The position numbers and the translations under genes are program-made. Shown piece by piece: positions 8,578 to 17,123 of a stretch of 64,000 nt of DNA (the first letter of the stretch is position 1; each line of letters opens with the position of its first letter). This DNA is from an uncultured Latescibacterota bacterium (GTDB lineage: Bacteria > Latescibacterota > UBA2968 > UBA8231). The notes beneath the pieces are model-generated. The model did no database searches. It was not told where the DNA came from and was given only the letters and a program-made list of their open reading frames with translations. Where the stretch lies: positions 2,852,001 through 2,916,000 of the forward strand of contig OX638377.1 in assembly GCA_951813615.1 (NCBI GenBank), read 5' to 3'.

Positions 8578-9175
8578 AGGGCCGCCCCGCCTCATCGGCT
8601 TAGCCGGACCATCCGGTTCCGGTAAAACCACGCTTGCCCGCGCCCTCCAGACTCGCCTGCCCGGTTCCGCGACTGTACTCTCCTTAGACGCCTACTACCG
8701 CGATTTAGCCGACCTCTCCTTGGCAGAAAGAGCCCGCGTCAACTTCGACGCCCCCGAGGCCATGGATCACCAGCGCCTCGCCGCGGACCTCCGCCAGCTC
8801 GCCGCCAGTCACCGCATCAAAATCCCAGTGTACGACTTCGCCACCCACACGCGCCAAGCCAACCAACAGAGCCTCACCCCCACCGATTTCCTGCTCGTCG
8901 AGGGCCTCTTTGCCCTCTACTGGCCCGACATCAACGCCCTCTACCACCTGCGCCTTTTCGTCTCCGCCGACGACGAACTCTGCTTGGAGCGCCGCCTCGC
9001 CCGCGATCGCGTTGAGCGCGGCCGTTCGCCCGCCTCAATCCGCGCTCAATACCAAAATCAGGTCCGCCCAATGTACCGCCGCCACATCCAGCCCACCGCC
9101 CACCACGCAGACCTGATCCTCGACGGCAGCACGCCCACCGAAGAACAGCTTACAGTCGTCCTAACTGCTTTGTAG
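8555..9175 (+). CDS. udk: Uridine kinase-like P-loop kinase
   Basis: About 206 residues with the uridine kinase layout: a P-loop GPSGSGKTT near residue 18, a LDAYYRDL segment near 45 where family members bind nucleoside, a VEGLFALY strand near 117, and a lid with RLARDRVERGRS near 147. Uridine kinases phosphorylate uridine or cytidine to the monophosphate. The start is uncertain: no ATG lies near the P-loop in frame. The TTG at 8555, inside the end of polX, gives the usual family length and is my choice. The overlap with polX puts cysQ-like, polX and udk in one coupled transcript. Confidence 0.8.
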   Translation: MPLGSKAKGPPRLIGLAGPSGSGKTTLARALQTRLPGSATVLSLDAYYRDLADLSLAERARVNFDAPEAMDHQRLAADLRQLAASHRIKIPVYDFATHTRQANQQSLTPTDFLLVEGLFALYWPDINALYHLRLFVSADDELCLERRLARDRVERGRSPASIRAQYQNQVRPMYRRHIQPTAHHADLILDGSTPTEEQLTVVLTAL

Positions 9176-9249
9176 AGAGAAGGTTGCCCCTATAACCTGA
9201 CGCTAATGGTCAGTAGCGATGTCCAGTATAATCCGTCAGATAGCGCCTA

Positions 9250-11187
9250 CTAAAACGGCCCGGCGTGGTGCGAAGGCTCGTTGACATAGCGCTGGGTCTC
9301 TAGATCGAGGGTGATTTCGCAATGGGGCGGCAAGGTAATGCTCAGGTGTTTGTCATCAACAGCTATCTGGCGCTCCTCAGTCTCCAAGGGCGGAGCCGCG
9401 TACGTGCCGGCATAGCCGCCCATCCAGCCCGGATATTCACTGGTGCGGCTGTGGTACCCAGCCCGGCCAAAGCGGTGCTCACCAAAAGCGCCGCCCTGAA
9501 TGACCAGTTCTCGGCTCTCGTTGTGGTTCAAATTGACCAAGCGCACAACCGTGCGGTTCGCTTCGAGCTTTTCCACCAAGGCACCGACGTCTTCGGGCAA
9601 GCCGGGACGGCGGCGCTGGGCGTCAAAGTAGCGCAGGCGGGCGTGCAGCAGGCCGCCGTTGTAGATGGGTTGCGGACCGCCCATAATGAGCTGGATGAGC
9701 GCTTCGGAGGAGACGGGATTTCCCCATTGCCAGTGGTGGACGTGGTGGCGGGTGCCCACGTCCTGATCGGCGCGCATTTGGGCCAAACGGCGGCCAGCCA
9801 CTTGGTACGTGGCCTGCAACATTTGCTCTGGATAAGTGGGGTTGGCCCCGGCCAGAAAGCGCATCCAGGGGGCCTCGTGGCCCGAATCCTCTTTGTTGTG
9901 GAAGGGAAACACCGCGGCCCAATCGAACGCCTCTTTTTGCCGAATGGCCTCCATGCGCTCCCAGTCGCCCTCGTCCATGGACAGATTCCACAGCGTCACC
10001 GGGTACACCGGACTCATGGGCTGCCAGTCGAACCAGCCGGCGTCGCCGTAGCGGTAGGGCACCAGCAAGGTCTCGCTCTTTTCGCCCATAGCGGCAAATT
10101 GGCTTGCCCAGCGCTCGGCCACGCTCATGTACTGGTCGCGGATATCCTCCATGCGCCCTTGTTCCAAGACGCGGTCCATCTGCTGGCGCGGCAGGTCGAG
10201 ATAGGCGCGGTCACGGGTCAACAGGTAGGCGTTAGCCGCTGCGTCGAGCGTGGCTTTCTGCAACGTCAAAAAGCCGTGCGGAAAGGTCCAGCCGTAGCGC
10301 CCGCCGTACCAGTTGCCAGCGCAGTATTCGCCCACTTGGCCCGACAGGCCAACGTTGTCTGGCAACATGCCGCCGTTGGCCTGGGCGCGCTCCACCCAAG
10401 CGTCGGTGTATTCCACCACCCAAGCGCGGTATTTTTCATCGCCAGTGATCAGGAAGGCATTGGTCACCAGCGAAGTGACGGCCAAGTTGGTCGGCGTATC
10501 GCCCTGACGCCAGCGGTCGAACAGGGTCTGCCCCATCAAGCGGGCTTTGGCCGGATCGGCCAAGTCCTGCATACTGGTAATGCCGGGCAAGTCGAAAAAG
10601 GGCAGATTGTACACTTCCATGCTGCCGCCCAAAGGGTTGTAACTTTGTTTGTCGCGCTCGGCTAGCGGGGCAAAATAGGGGCCGTGGCTGCCGTTGAGGC
10701 CCGAGCGCAGGATCTTGTGCTCGGGGTCGTAGTTTTGCGCTTCGGGGTCTTCGTTGAGGTAAAAGCCAGCAAAGCGGCAGGCCCGTTCGACGCGCCGAGG
10801 GGCATTGGGATGGGCCAAGCACAAGTGGTAAAAGCAGATGTCGCTTTCGGCCTGATGCATCTGGTCTTCGCGGATGCCGTATTCCTTGCTGACCGTGCCC
10901 AAGCGAGTCAGTTGGCGGGTGACGGCCTCCCACTGGCGATCGGCCAAGTGCAACAGGTGCTCGCCGCCACCCATCAAATACACGAGCGGCCAATTAAAAA
11001 AAGGCTCGTAGAAATCGTCGGGGCTGCCGCCGCCCCACTCGTCCTGCCAGATGAATTCGCCGTCCTCGCGGGTAAAGTGGTCGAGAAAGGGCTGCACCGA
11101 TTGGTCCAAGGCGTCGAAGAGGCGACGCTGCCACACGGCCCAGTGGGCTGGCGCGTCGAGCGGGATATTGGCGGTTATGGCGGGCAT
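9250..11187 (-). CDS. Large protein of unknown function, possible alpha/alpha-barrel
   Basis: A 645-residue protein with no signal peptide or membrane segment. I do not recognise a named family. It is rich in Trp, Tyr, Gly and acidic residues. It has helix-loop stretches typical of alpha/alpha-barrel carbohydrate-active proteins, such as the WYGGRYGWTFPHG segment around residue 310, and ends with a beta-rich region around residue 560 (NRTVVRLVNLNHNESRELVIQGG). That layout resembles six-hairpin glycosidase-like proteins, which is inference only. The start at 11187 is chosen because AGGAG lies seven bases upstream; the ATG at 11193 is too close to it. It stands alone, convergent with udk and divergent from the cupredoxin-like gene. 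Confidence 0.6.
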   Translation of the reverse strand: MPAITANIPLDAPAHWAVWQRRLFDALDQSVQPFLDHFTREDGEFIWQDEWGGGSPDDFYEPFFNWPLVYLMGGGEHLLHLADRQWEAVTRQLTRLGTVSKEYGIREDQMHQAESDICFYHLCLAHPNAPRRVERACRFAGFYLNEDPEAQNYDPEHKILRSGLNGSHGPYFAPLAERDKQSYNPLGGSMEVYNLPFFDLPGITSMQDLADPAKARLMGQTLFDRWRQGDTPTNLAVTSLVTNAFLITGDEKYRAWVVEYTDAWVERAQANGGMLPDNVGLSGQVGEYCAGNWYGGRYGWTFPHGFLTLQKATLDAAANAYLLTRDRAYLDLPRQQMDRVLEQGRMEDIRDQYMSVAERWASQFAAMGEKSETLLVPYRYGDAGWFDWQPMSPVYPVTLWNLSMDEGDWERMEAIRQKEAFDWAAVFPFHNKEDSGHEAPWMRFLAGANPTYPEQMLQATYQVAGRRLAQMRADQDVGTRHHVHHWQWGNPVSSEALIQLIMGGPQPIYNGGLLHARLRYFDAQRRRPGLPEDVGALVEKLEANRTVVRLVNLNHNESRELVIQGGAFGEHRFGRAGYHSRTSEYPGWMGGYAGTYAAPPLETEERQIAVDDKHLSITLPPHCEITLDLETQRYVNEPSHHAGPF

Positions 11188-11358
11188 GTCCATACTCCTG
11201 AGAGATTTGGTAGAGGGCTGTGAGGGGATTTTAGGGAGACAAAGGGCGCGTGTAAAGCGGCTTGACAGGCGGGAATGGGCTGGTTTATTTGCATTTAAGC
11301 GCAAATACTTCGCCTTAAGGTATTGGACTTAAACGACTGTTCGAGAAAAGGATACGCC

Positions 11359-11805
11359 ATGCGCAGTCATATCCGGTTCCCGCTCTGGGGACTGCTCCTG
11401 TTGGGGGTGGACGGTTGCACGCCCACCCTGCCCCCAGGACCGCTGTGCATCCAAATCACCGGGGAAGAGTACATTTGGCAATTCCGCTACCCAGGCCCCG
11501 ACGGCGAATTGCAGACCGACGACGATATTACCAAGCCGGGGAACGAGTTACATCTTCCACTTGGTATAGAAATTGAAGTCGAACTGACGAGCCGAGATTA
11601 CATCTACACCTTTGCCCTACCCCATCTCGACATGCATCAGGTAGCCGTGCCCGATTTGACCTTTACGCTGGCCTTTACCCCACGGGAAACCGGCGCATTT
11701 GCCTTTGTCGGCGACCAAATGTGCGGCTTTGAACACGAGTCGCTCAACGGCCGCGTAGTGGTCGAGTCTCCGACAGCTTTCGTCGAGTGGCTGGCGGGGC
11801 CGTGA
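11359..11805 (+). CDS. CuA/COX2-like cupredoxin lipoprotein with incomplete copper site
   Basis: A 148-residue protein with a lipoprotein-type signal sequence (hydrophobic residues 8-17, Cys20; the -2 Asp is unusual) and a cupredoxin domain like the periplasmic domain of cytochrome oxidase subunit II. The region ELTSRDYIYTFALP matches the COX2 VTSxDVxHSFxVP strand, and MCGFEHESL matches the CuA loop CxExCGxxHxxM. Of the CuA ligands only Cys122 and His126 remain: His is Tyr83, the first Cys is Gly118 and Met is Leu129. A dinuclear CuA centre looks impossible; a mononuclear or structural role is open. AAGGA lies seven bases before the ATG. No oxidase subunit I gene is adjacent. Confidence 0.6.
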   Translation: MRSHIRFPLWGLLLLGVDGCTPTLPPGPLCIQITGEEYIWQFRYPGPDGELQTDDDITKPGNELHLPLGIEIEVELTSRDYIYTFALPHLDMHQVAVPDLTFTLAFTPRETGAFAFVGDQMCGFEHESLNGRVVVESPTAFVEWLAGP

Positions 11806-11899
11806 TAGATTTGGGGAAAAACTTTGGTAAGCGGACGAAAAACTATTCAGCCGAGTGTGAATCGCAGCGTCGAGACCAATCGGGACAACACGCGAAACT

Positions 11900-12110
11900 T
11901 TAAGACCGCTTCAGTGAGTCAATAAGCCGTCGCGCATGGGGCGAAGATTCCATCACCTTACTTGGGTCCAAGCATTCAAGCAACTCGAACGAATGCCGAC
12001 CCTTCCGGTATATTCCTTTACCTTTAGAGCACGACCTTGTCGCCTGTTTCAGCATTGGTTCAAAATCGTCCAGAGTTTCCACCACCCTCAACATATACCC
12101 TGATGCTCAC
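11900..12110 (-). pseudogene. Remnant of a DUF4276 (Toprim-like) partner gene, internal deletion
   Basis: The gene would start with GTG at 12110, overlapping the ATPase stop by four bases, and reads VSIRVYVEGGGNS, the Toprim-type N-terminus of DUF4276 proteins. This frame stops after 16 codons at 12060. In another frame the last 50 or so residues of the family follow (LKQATRSCSKG, YRKGRHSFELLECLDP, SSPHARRLIDSLK), ending at 11900. The middle of the protein, roughly 130-150 residues compared with my memory of the family, is missing and the two ends are out of frame. The ends are well conserved, so the loss looks fairly recent. A 64-residue ORF at 11900-12094 covers only the C-terminal part. 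Confidence 0.7.
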
Positions 12111-13351
12111 CAAGGATTCCCCCCAATCTCGCCACTGCTCCAGAGTTCACCGAGTCGATAGGTCTCCAGCCAAGCGGCCATTTTCCCTTCATCGAGACGG
12201 CGCATCACAGTCTGCCCGTCGCGCTTTTCGCAAACTACAATACTCCACCATTCATTGGTCAGGGCATCGACGAGCATATCCGAATGGGTCGTTACAATCA
12301 ACTGGCTGCGTTCGGACGCTTCGAGCAACAACTTGCTCACCGTCGGCAGTATGTCCGGGTGGAGGCCCAATTCGGGTTCCTCGATACAGATGAGGGGCGG
12401 CGGCTCTGGGTGACAGAGAACGGCGAGCAAACAGAGGTACCGCAGCGTACCGTCCGAAAGACGGGTCGCCGGTATGACTACATCGCCTTCCACTAAGGAC
12501 AGTTGGACCGTACCACCCGCAATCTTGACGTGAAAATCGGTTATGCCTTCGTAGAATTTGCTTAAAGCGTCCAGTACGCGCCGCTTTACCGCTGGCTTAT
12601 CTTGGAAACTGTTTAACACCAAGGCTAAGTTTTTCCCGTCTTCTTGCAGAAAATCGTTGGGGAGATCGGGCTTCTGCGGCAACCGCAGTGGAGAGTCGCG
12701 CTCAAGCGACCACTCGCGATAAATGCGAATGCGGCTCAATGCCTCGCCGAGGTACGTCAGTTCAGGGAGGTCGGGACCTTTGCGTTGGGACAGAATGGAC
12801 TGGTCCAGTTTGACTTCCTCGGGACGCAAGTCGTATCGGCCCAGCCGGAGACGAACATTAGGGTACCGTGCCTCTATATAGGTCCGTATCTCCTCATAAT
12901 AGTCGCGTTCGGTCTCATCTTGAGTCTCATCTTTGTAAATGAGAAACGCCCGTCCGTCCGTCTGATCGTAATAGATATTTGGCTCCTCATGTCCTTCATC
13001 ACTCTGTTCGTTCTCTATCCGCTCTTCGATCAGTTCAAATCGCTGGCCGCGCTCTGCAAGACCCAGCCGATATCGCAACGCCTGCGACCCTTGTGGGTTC
13101 TCCACTATGGCCTCAATGTGGGCAGTACCCTCCGGTTTTCCCCGCCAGATCCAATCGTGGATGCCCCCACCCTCGCGAATAGGCGCAACCAAATCTCGTG
13201 GAGCCGACCGGAGGATATCGATTCCTTCTAGAAAATTAGACTTCCCCGAACCATTGGGGCCGATCAATACATTTAGCCGCTTGAGTTCGATTTCTTCGGA
13301 GTCGGGGCCGAATGAGAGCAGGTTGGTCTGTCTGATACGACGAATGAGCAT
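12107..13351 (-). CDS. ABC-type AAA ATPase (AAA_21), partner of the DUF4276 remnant
   Basis: A 414-residue SMC/RecF-like ATPase. Walker A is GPNGSGKSN near residue 32, an ABC-signature-like RLSDGTLRYL lies near 298, Walker B is ICIEEPELGLHP near 321 and the H-loop TTHSD lies near 350. The lid between is charged and helical. Proteins of this type (AAA_21/AAA_15) form defence modules with Toprim-like nucleases, as in OLD, Gabija and PARIS systems. This one is immediately followed by the DUF4276 remnant, with a GTGA overlap, so it probably now lacks its effector. The ORF itself shows no damage. It starts 25 bases after the end of the frameshifted DUF3226 gene, in one operon with it. Confidence 0.85.
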   Translation of the reverse strand: MLIRRIRQTNLLSFGPDSEEIELKRLNVLIGPNGSGKSNFLEGIDILRSAPRDLVAPIREGGGIHDWIWRGKPEGTAHIEAIVENPQGSQALRYRLGLAERGQRFELIEERIENEQSDEGHEEPNIYYDQTDGRAFLIYKDETQDETERDYYEEIRTYIEARYPNVRLRLGRYDLRPEEVKLDQSILSQRKGPDLPELTYLGEALSRIRIYREWSLERDSPLRLPQKPDLPNDFLQEDGKNLALVLNSFQDKPAVKRRVLDALSKFYEGITDFHVKIAGGTVQLSLVEGDVVIPATRLSDGTLRYLCLLAVLCHPEPPPLICIEEPELGLHPDILPTVSKLLLEASERSQLIVTTHSDMLVDALTNEWWSIVVCEKRDGQTVMRRLDEGKMAAWLETYRLGELWSSGEIGGNPW

Positions 13352-13376
13352 ATCCTACCTTCACAATCTCCAGTAG

Positions 13377-14023
13377 TTAAGAGCTTTGGCTACTGGGAAA
13401 GAACAACCGCCTCAACCAAGCAGCGAGAACATCTACTTCTGGGACATCGGGATCAAGGAAGTTGGCGGTGATAGCCGTTCCGAAAGGCCGCCCTGGATAT
13501 TCCTGCCAAGCAAGCCAAGTATGGATGACCGCCTTTGGTTCATATAGTTGCTTAAAACGCCGTTCGCCTTCAGGAATAGCTGCGACACTATTTCTCGCAT
13601 GGTCAAAAAGGATGTTAGGTTGTGGAACAAGGGAGTGCAGGAAATCCTCCAAGATTCCATTTGTCTGATTATTCGGCATAATCCAGACGCCCAATCGCGG
13701 TAGATACGTTCCTGCCGGAGGACCGAGGATCGTCCCGTCCGGGTCTGGTTGATCAGGCACATTTTGATATCCGATATCGGTGATTCGGTTTCGGATCGAC
13801 TGCCAACGGCGCTTATGTCCGTATCGGCATCAATAACTATCCCAATAGCGTCGCCCTCTTGGATCAATAATGGGAGTCGAACCCCAATGCTCTCAATGAG
13901 TTTTTCGACACTGCCATACTTCTCGACTTCGTCGAGGTGAGGAATGTCTCGATTCCCACAGATATGCTTCAGGACATGCTCGTCGTCGGTACCCTCCACC
14001 AAGAGGATTTTCCCATTTGCCAT
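13377..14023 (-). pseudogene. DUF3226 (Toprim-like) gene interrupted by a one-base frameshift
   Basis: The N-terminal frame from ATG 14023 reads ILLVEGTDDEHVL, a Toprim glutamate motif, and then VIDADTD, a DxD motif. From about 13812-13817 the conserved protein continues in another frame as KRRWQSIRNRITDIGYQ, then PDPDGTILGPP, GVWIMPNNQTNG and on to the stop at 13377. One extra A in the ATAAG at this point would restore a 215-residue protein. Each single frame therefore holds only part of the gene. No slippery heptamer precedes the break, so programmed frameshifting is unlikely. A real mutation or a sequencing error in a short A-run are both possible. It follows its ATPase partner by one base. 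Confidence 0.8.
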
Positions 14024-14024
14024 A

Positions 14025-15134
14025 TTAGCGCACCTCGATTTGGTCGCGGGTTGCTATGGCAAGTTCATCTTCTGATAGCACAGTGGGAATAATGTCCTCA
14101 TCCCTGCGAGCCAAGCGTATCAATGCCCCTTCTTCAGGCACTTCAGCCGCCGCTTTCTGAAAAGCCTCGACCGCATCCCAACTGTGAGACGTTGCAAAGA
14201 CTTGAATATCGAGCGTTTGCGCCAATCGGAATATCGTACGCCACACATCCAACTGCACAGTGTGATGAAGGCCATTTTCAAATTCGTCCACCAGCAAAAG
14301 TCCCCCGCGAGCGTTGACTAGAGCGAGAATGATTCCAAATAGCCGATTCAATCCATCGCCAAACGAGCGCAGTGGAAGGGGTTGTGCGATATTGTCTGCT
14401 CGTACAATGGCAGTCAGCTTTCTGCGAGTGCTGCCAACCATAGAAACGGCAGAGATTTGCGGGTTGATTATGCGCAATGCTTCGACGACATCCTTCTCCC
14501 TGTCAGAGAGCGCGATTTTATCCCACAACGGCCCTAACACTCCTGTACTTTCTCCGCTATAGGGGCTGACGAAGATACAGGACATCTGCGTCCTATTAGA
14601 TGATTCAAAACGCGCTCTGTGCATCGGATGAAGGTATCTGCCAAAACGATCAAGTCGATGGATTCTTGTTGTGTCTGGCGTCTCAACTATCAAAGCAGCT
14701 ATGCCGTCTGGTTCTGGATTATCAAGCGGGACCAGCTTCATTCCGTCCGAGTCAAGCTCCTCTGATAACCAATCCAAGCTTATTTTTATACTCATTGGAC
14801 TCGACTTGCCAATAATTGAAAAAGCGATCGGCTCAGGCTCTTCTGAAAGCAGAGGGAATCCGTGGAACAGTCCAGAAACCTGGAACAAGCTATCGAGGTC
14901 AGCAGGGTGCTCTTCTTCCCCTGCCCTCTCGATATTCTCTTCACGGTGTCTGAGTATGTCGTAAATCACGTCAGGCGCGGCAGTGCTTGCGAGAAGACGC
15001 AACCCTTCAAGAACAGATGATTTCCCGGCGTTGTTCTTCCCTGTAATCAGGTTCACGCGCCCCAAGCCGCGGATGGTCAACTCGCGGAATGCGCGGAATC
15101 GCTCCAGCGTTATGCTCTCAATTTTGAGGCTCAT
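14025..15134 (-). CDS. ABC-type AAA ATPase (OLD/PARIS-like), partner of DUF3226
   Basis: A 369-residue AAA_15/AAA_21 ATPase. Walker A is ITGKNNAGKSSV near residue 31. An RSFGDGLNRLFG stretch near 256 is the ABC-signature equivalent, Walker B is LLLVDEFENGLHH near 280, and ATSHSWD near 316 is the H-loop region. It sits one base upstream of a DUF3226 Toprim-like gene, an ATPase plus nuclease arrangement known in anti-phage modules such as PARIS (AriA/AriB) and OLD. That analogy is inference from domain order. AAAGGGG lies six bases before the ATG. It is the first gene of a four-gene minus-strand operon of two ATPase/Toprim pairs. Confidence 0.85.
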   Translation of the reverse strand: MSLKIESITLERFRAFRELTIRGLGRVNLITGKNNAGKSSVLEGLRLLASTAAPDVIYDILRHREENIERAGEEEHPADLDSLFQVSGLFHGFPLLSEEPEPIAFSIIGKSSPMSIKISLDWLSEELDSDGMKLVPLDNPEPDGIAALIVETPDTTRIHRLDRFGRYLHPMHRARFESSNRTQMSCIFVSPYSGESTGVLGPLWDKIALSDREKDVVEALRIINPQISAVSMVGSTRRKLTAIVRADNIAQPLPLRSFGDGLNRLFGIILALVNARGGLLLVDEFENGLHHTVQLDVWRTIFRLAQTLDIQVFATSHSWDAVEAFQKAAAEVPEEGALIRLARRDEDIIPTVLSEDELAIATRDQIEVR

Positions 15135-15259
15135 TGCATTCCCCTTTCACTAGGGTACTTCGTCCGTTCCTTCATCTTGCGACAATATACGAGAACTGCT
15201 TGAACAGTCCCAAACCCTCGCCAGTGCGTCCGATTTCCCACTTAGCCATCAGCCTCCCC

Positions 15260-16315
15260 TCAATCCAGCCGTATCTCCTCCCCCGCCTCTTGGCTCCGAT
15301 AGATCCCATCGAGGATCTTCATCACCTGTAAAGATTGCTCCGGCGGCACCGGCGAGGGCCGCCCCTGGGCGATTGCCGCGGCGAACTCCACGCATTCCTG
15401 TGCGTGGGCTTCAAGGCCGTCGTACATCAGCATGAGCTTGCGGTCGTACTGCTGGCGGGTCTGATTGTTGCTCTCGCAAATCGAGCACTGGGGCCAATGT
15501 GCGCCGCCTCGGGTGCCGTAGAGCCACATCTGCATGTCCTCGCCTTGGGTAGGGTGATGCAAGAGCCAACTCACCTCCAAGATCAGTACTGCGCCGTTGT
15601 CAAAGCGCACAAAAGCCGCGGCAAAATCCTCGACATCGTAGTGGGATGGAATCGGCTGGCGACCCCATTGGCTGAAAGCTCCTTCTTGGTGCGCCAATTC
15701 AGCGCGCGCCACGCCCGAAATGGCCACTGGCTTGGGATGCCCCATAAACCACAAGGTCAGGTCGAGGATATGAACCCCAATGTCGATGCAGGGACCGCCA
15801 CCGCTGTGCTCCTTAAGAATAAACCCGCCGCCGATCGGTGCCCCAGCCCGGCGCAGCATCCAGCTACGGGCGTGGTAGATGTCGCCGAGCGCACCCGTGT
15901 CTATCTCGGCCTTCAGCGCGCGGGACGAGCCCTGAAAGCGAAAGTGCTGCGCCGTCATCAGCTCCTTGCCCGAGGCATCGCGCGCTGCGATCATCTGGCG
16001 AACATCATCGGGCGTGGGAGCCAAGGGTTTTTCGCAGATCACGTGCTTGCCAGCCGATAGCGCGGCAATAGCCAACGGAGCGTGATACATGTTGGGCGTG
16101 CAGATGTCGATAATGTCGATATCGGGGTCGCTGAACAGCGCCTCCGGGTCGGTGTGCAGCTTGGTAACTCCGTTTTCTGCGCCAAAGCGCTTCAGTGCAT
16201 CCTCGCTAACATCGCTGCCGGCGACCAATTCGGCCTCGCTAGAAGCCTCCCAGCCGGGGATGTGGGTACGTGCGATCCCGCCGACGCCGACGATACCTAC
16301 TTTGAGCGTGCTCAT
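15260..16315 (-). CDS. Gfo/Idh/MocA-family NAD(P)-dependent oxidoreductase
   Basis: A 351-residue cytosolic oxidoreductase. The N-terminal Rossmann fold has VGIVGVGGIART at residue 5, the catalytic-lysine motif CEKPLAP lies near residue 95, and the C-terminal substrate domain carries GGGPCIDIGVHILDL near residue 174. Family members oxidise or reduce sugars, inositols and related compounds; the substrate cannot be read here. AAGGAT precedes the ATG. It is separated from the bat genes by 55 bases and is the last gene in this direction before the defence remnant, so it may be read from its own promoter or through from batE. Confidence 0.88.
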   Translation of the reverse strand: MSTLKVGIVGVGGIARTHIPGWEASSEAELVAGSDVSEDALKRFGAENGVTKLHTDPEALFSDPDIDIIDICTPNMYHAPLAIAALSAGKHVICEKPLAPTPDDVRQMIAARDASGKELMTAQHFRFQGSSRALKAEIDTGALGDIYHARSWMLRRAGAPIGGGFILKEHSGGGPCIDIGVHILDLTLWFMGHPKPVAISGVARAELAHQEGAFSQWGRQPIPSHYDVEDFAAAFVRFDNGAVLILEVSWLLHHPTQGEDMQMWLYGTRGGAHWPQCSICESNNQTRQQYDRKLMLMYDGLEAHAQECVEFAAAIAQGRPSPVPPEQSLQVMKILDGIYRSQEAGEEIRLD

Positions 16316-16370
16316 GGCTTATCCTTTTTGGGGTTGTGGTTTGATATACAGCAAAAAACTGCGGTTAGAT

Positions 16371-17123
16371 TCATATCCGCGTCAGGGCTTCCGCCGGCAT
16401 CCACCCGCCGAGACCATTGGCCAGCCGCACCAGCATCCACCCCCCTTCCTGCCGCACTAAGCGAACCTTGGTACCCTCATGCGCGACAAAGACTTCCGTC
16501 TGCCCGAGGTCGGGGCCAGAGTGCGCGTGCGCCGAGGCAACTGTGACGATGGCTTCACTCGTCTGCGCCCGATGGCGGAGGCGCGTCCCCAGCCAGAGCG
16601 AGGACCCGACACTCAGCCCCGTACAGAGCAACATCCCGACTAGCCACAGCGCCCCGGGGCGCGTCTGCGCGAACAACCAGCGCACCCCTAAGACAAAGAC
16701 CGCAAAAAACGCCACGGCGAACAGCAGGCTGAGCTGGTTAAACGTAGGCCAGAAGTAGGCAGCCACTAGCGCGGCTACTAGTGCGCCGAGGCCATCCTCA
16801 GTTTGCGGATCGCGGTCCTGCTTCACTAGGTTGGCGAAGCGCAGATTGGCCTCGATGTCCTCGTCGTGCGGCAGCAAGCGCCGTGCCCGCTCATACCAGA
16901 GAATCGCTTCGCCCAGCTTCCCGGACTTGAAGCAGGCATTGCCTAAGTTGTAGTAGAGCCGAGCGTCTTGCACCCCAGCGTCCACCACCGCCAAATAGCT
17001 GCGCCGCGCCGAGGCAAAATTCCCGTCTCGATAGAGCGCGTTGGCCTCGTTGTACTGCCCTGCCGCAGCCCCGGCGTGGAGTGGGGTGCCCAACAGGAGC
17101 AATAGTGCCAGCGCGCGCATCAT
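16371..17123 (-). CDS. batE: BatE-like protein: TPR, two membrane helices, SH3-type C-terminus
   Basis: A 250-residue membrane protein. After a signal peptide (residues 1-19) come TPR-type helices (YNEANALYRDGNFASARRSY, LYYNLGNACFKSGKLGEAI) to about residue 100. Two adjacent hydrophobic segments lie near 124-170, and a C-terminal bacterial SH3 domain ends GGWMLVRLANGLGGWMPAEAL. That is the order seen in BatE of Bacteroides-type aerotolerance operons. Its start overlaps the batD stop (ATGA). It is the last gene of the 12-gene MoxR/Bat array. It probably scaffolds Bat proteins at the membrane. Confidence 0.8.
   Translation of the reverse strand: MMRALALLLLLGTPLHAGAAAGQYNEANALYRDGNFASARRSYLAVVDAGVQDARLYYNLGNACFKSGKLGEAILWYERARRLLPHDEDIEANLRFANLVKQDRDPQTEDGLGALVAALVAAYFWPTFNQLSLLFAVAFFAVFVLGVRWLFAQTRPGALWLVGMLLCTGLSVGSSLWLGTRLRHRAQTSEAIVTVASAHAHSGPDLGQTEVFVAHEGTKVRLVRQEGGWMLVRLANGLGGWMPAEALTRI

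Noticed and set aside
9322..10665. 447-residue plus-strand ORF inside the unknown 645-residue gene
   Set aside because: It is a shadow of a GC-rich gene. The minus-strand frame has a good ribosome binding site and a more protein-like composition.
13800..13830. Programmed frameshift in the DUF3226 gene
   Set aside because: No X XXY YYZ heptamer or downstream pseudoknot-like structure is visible at the break.
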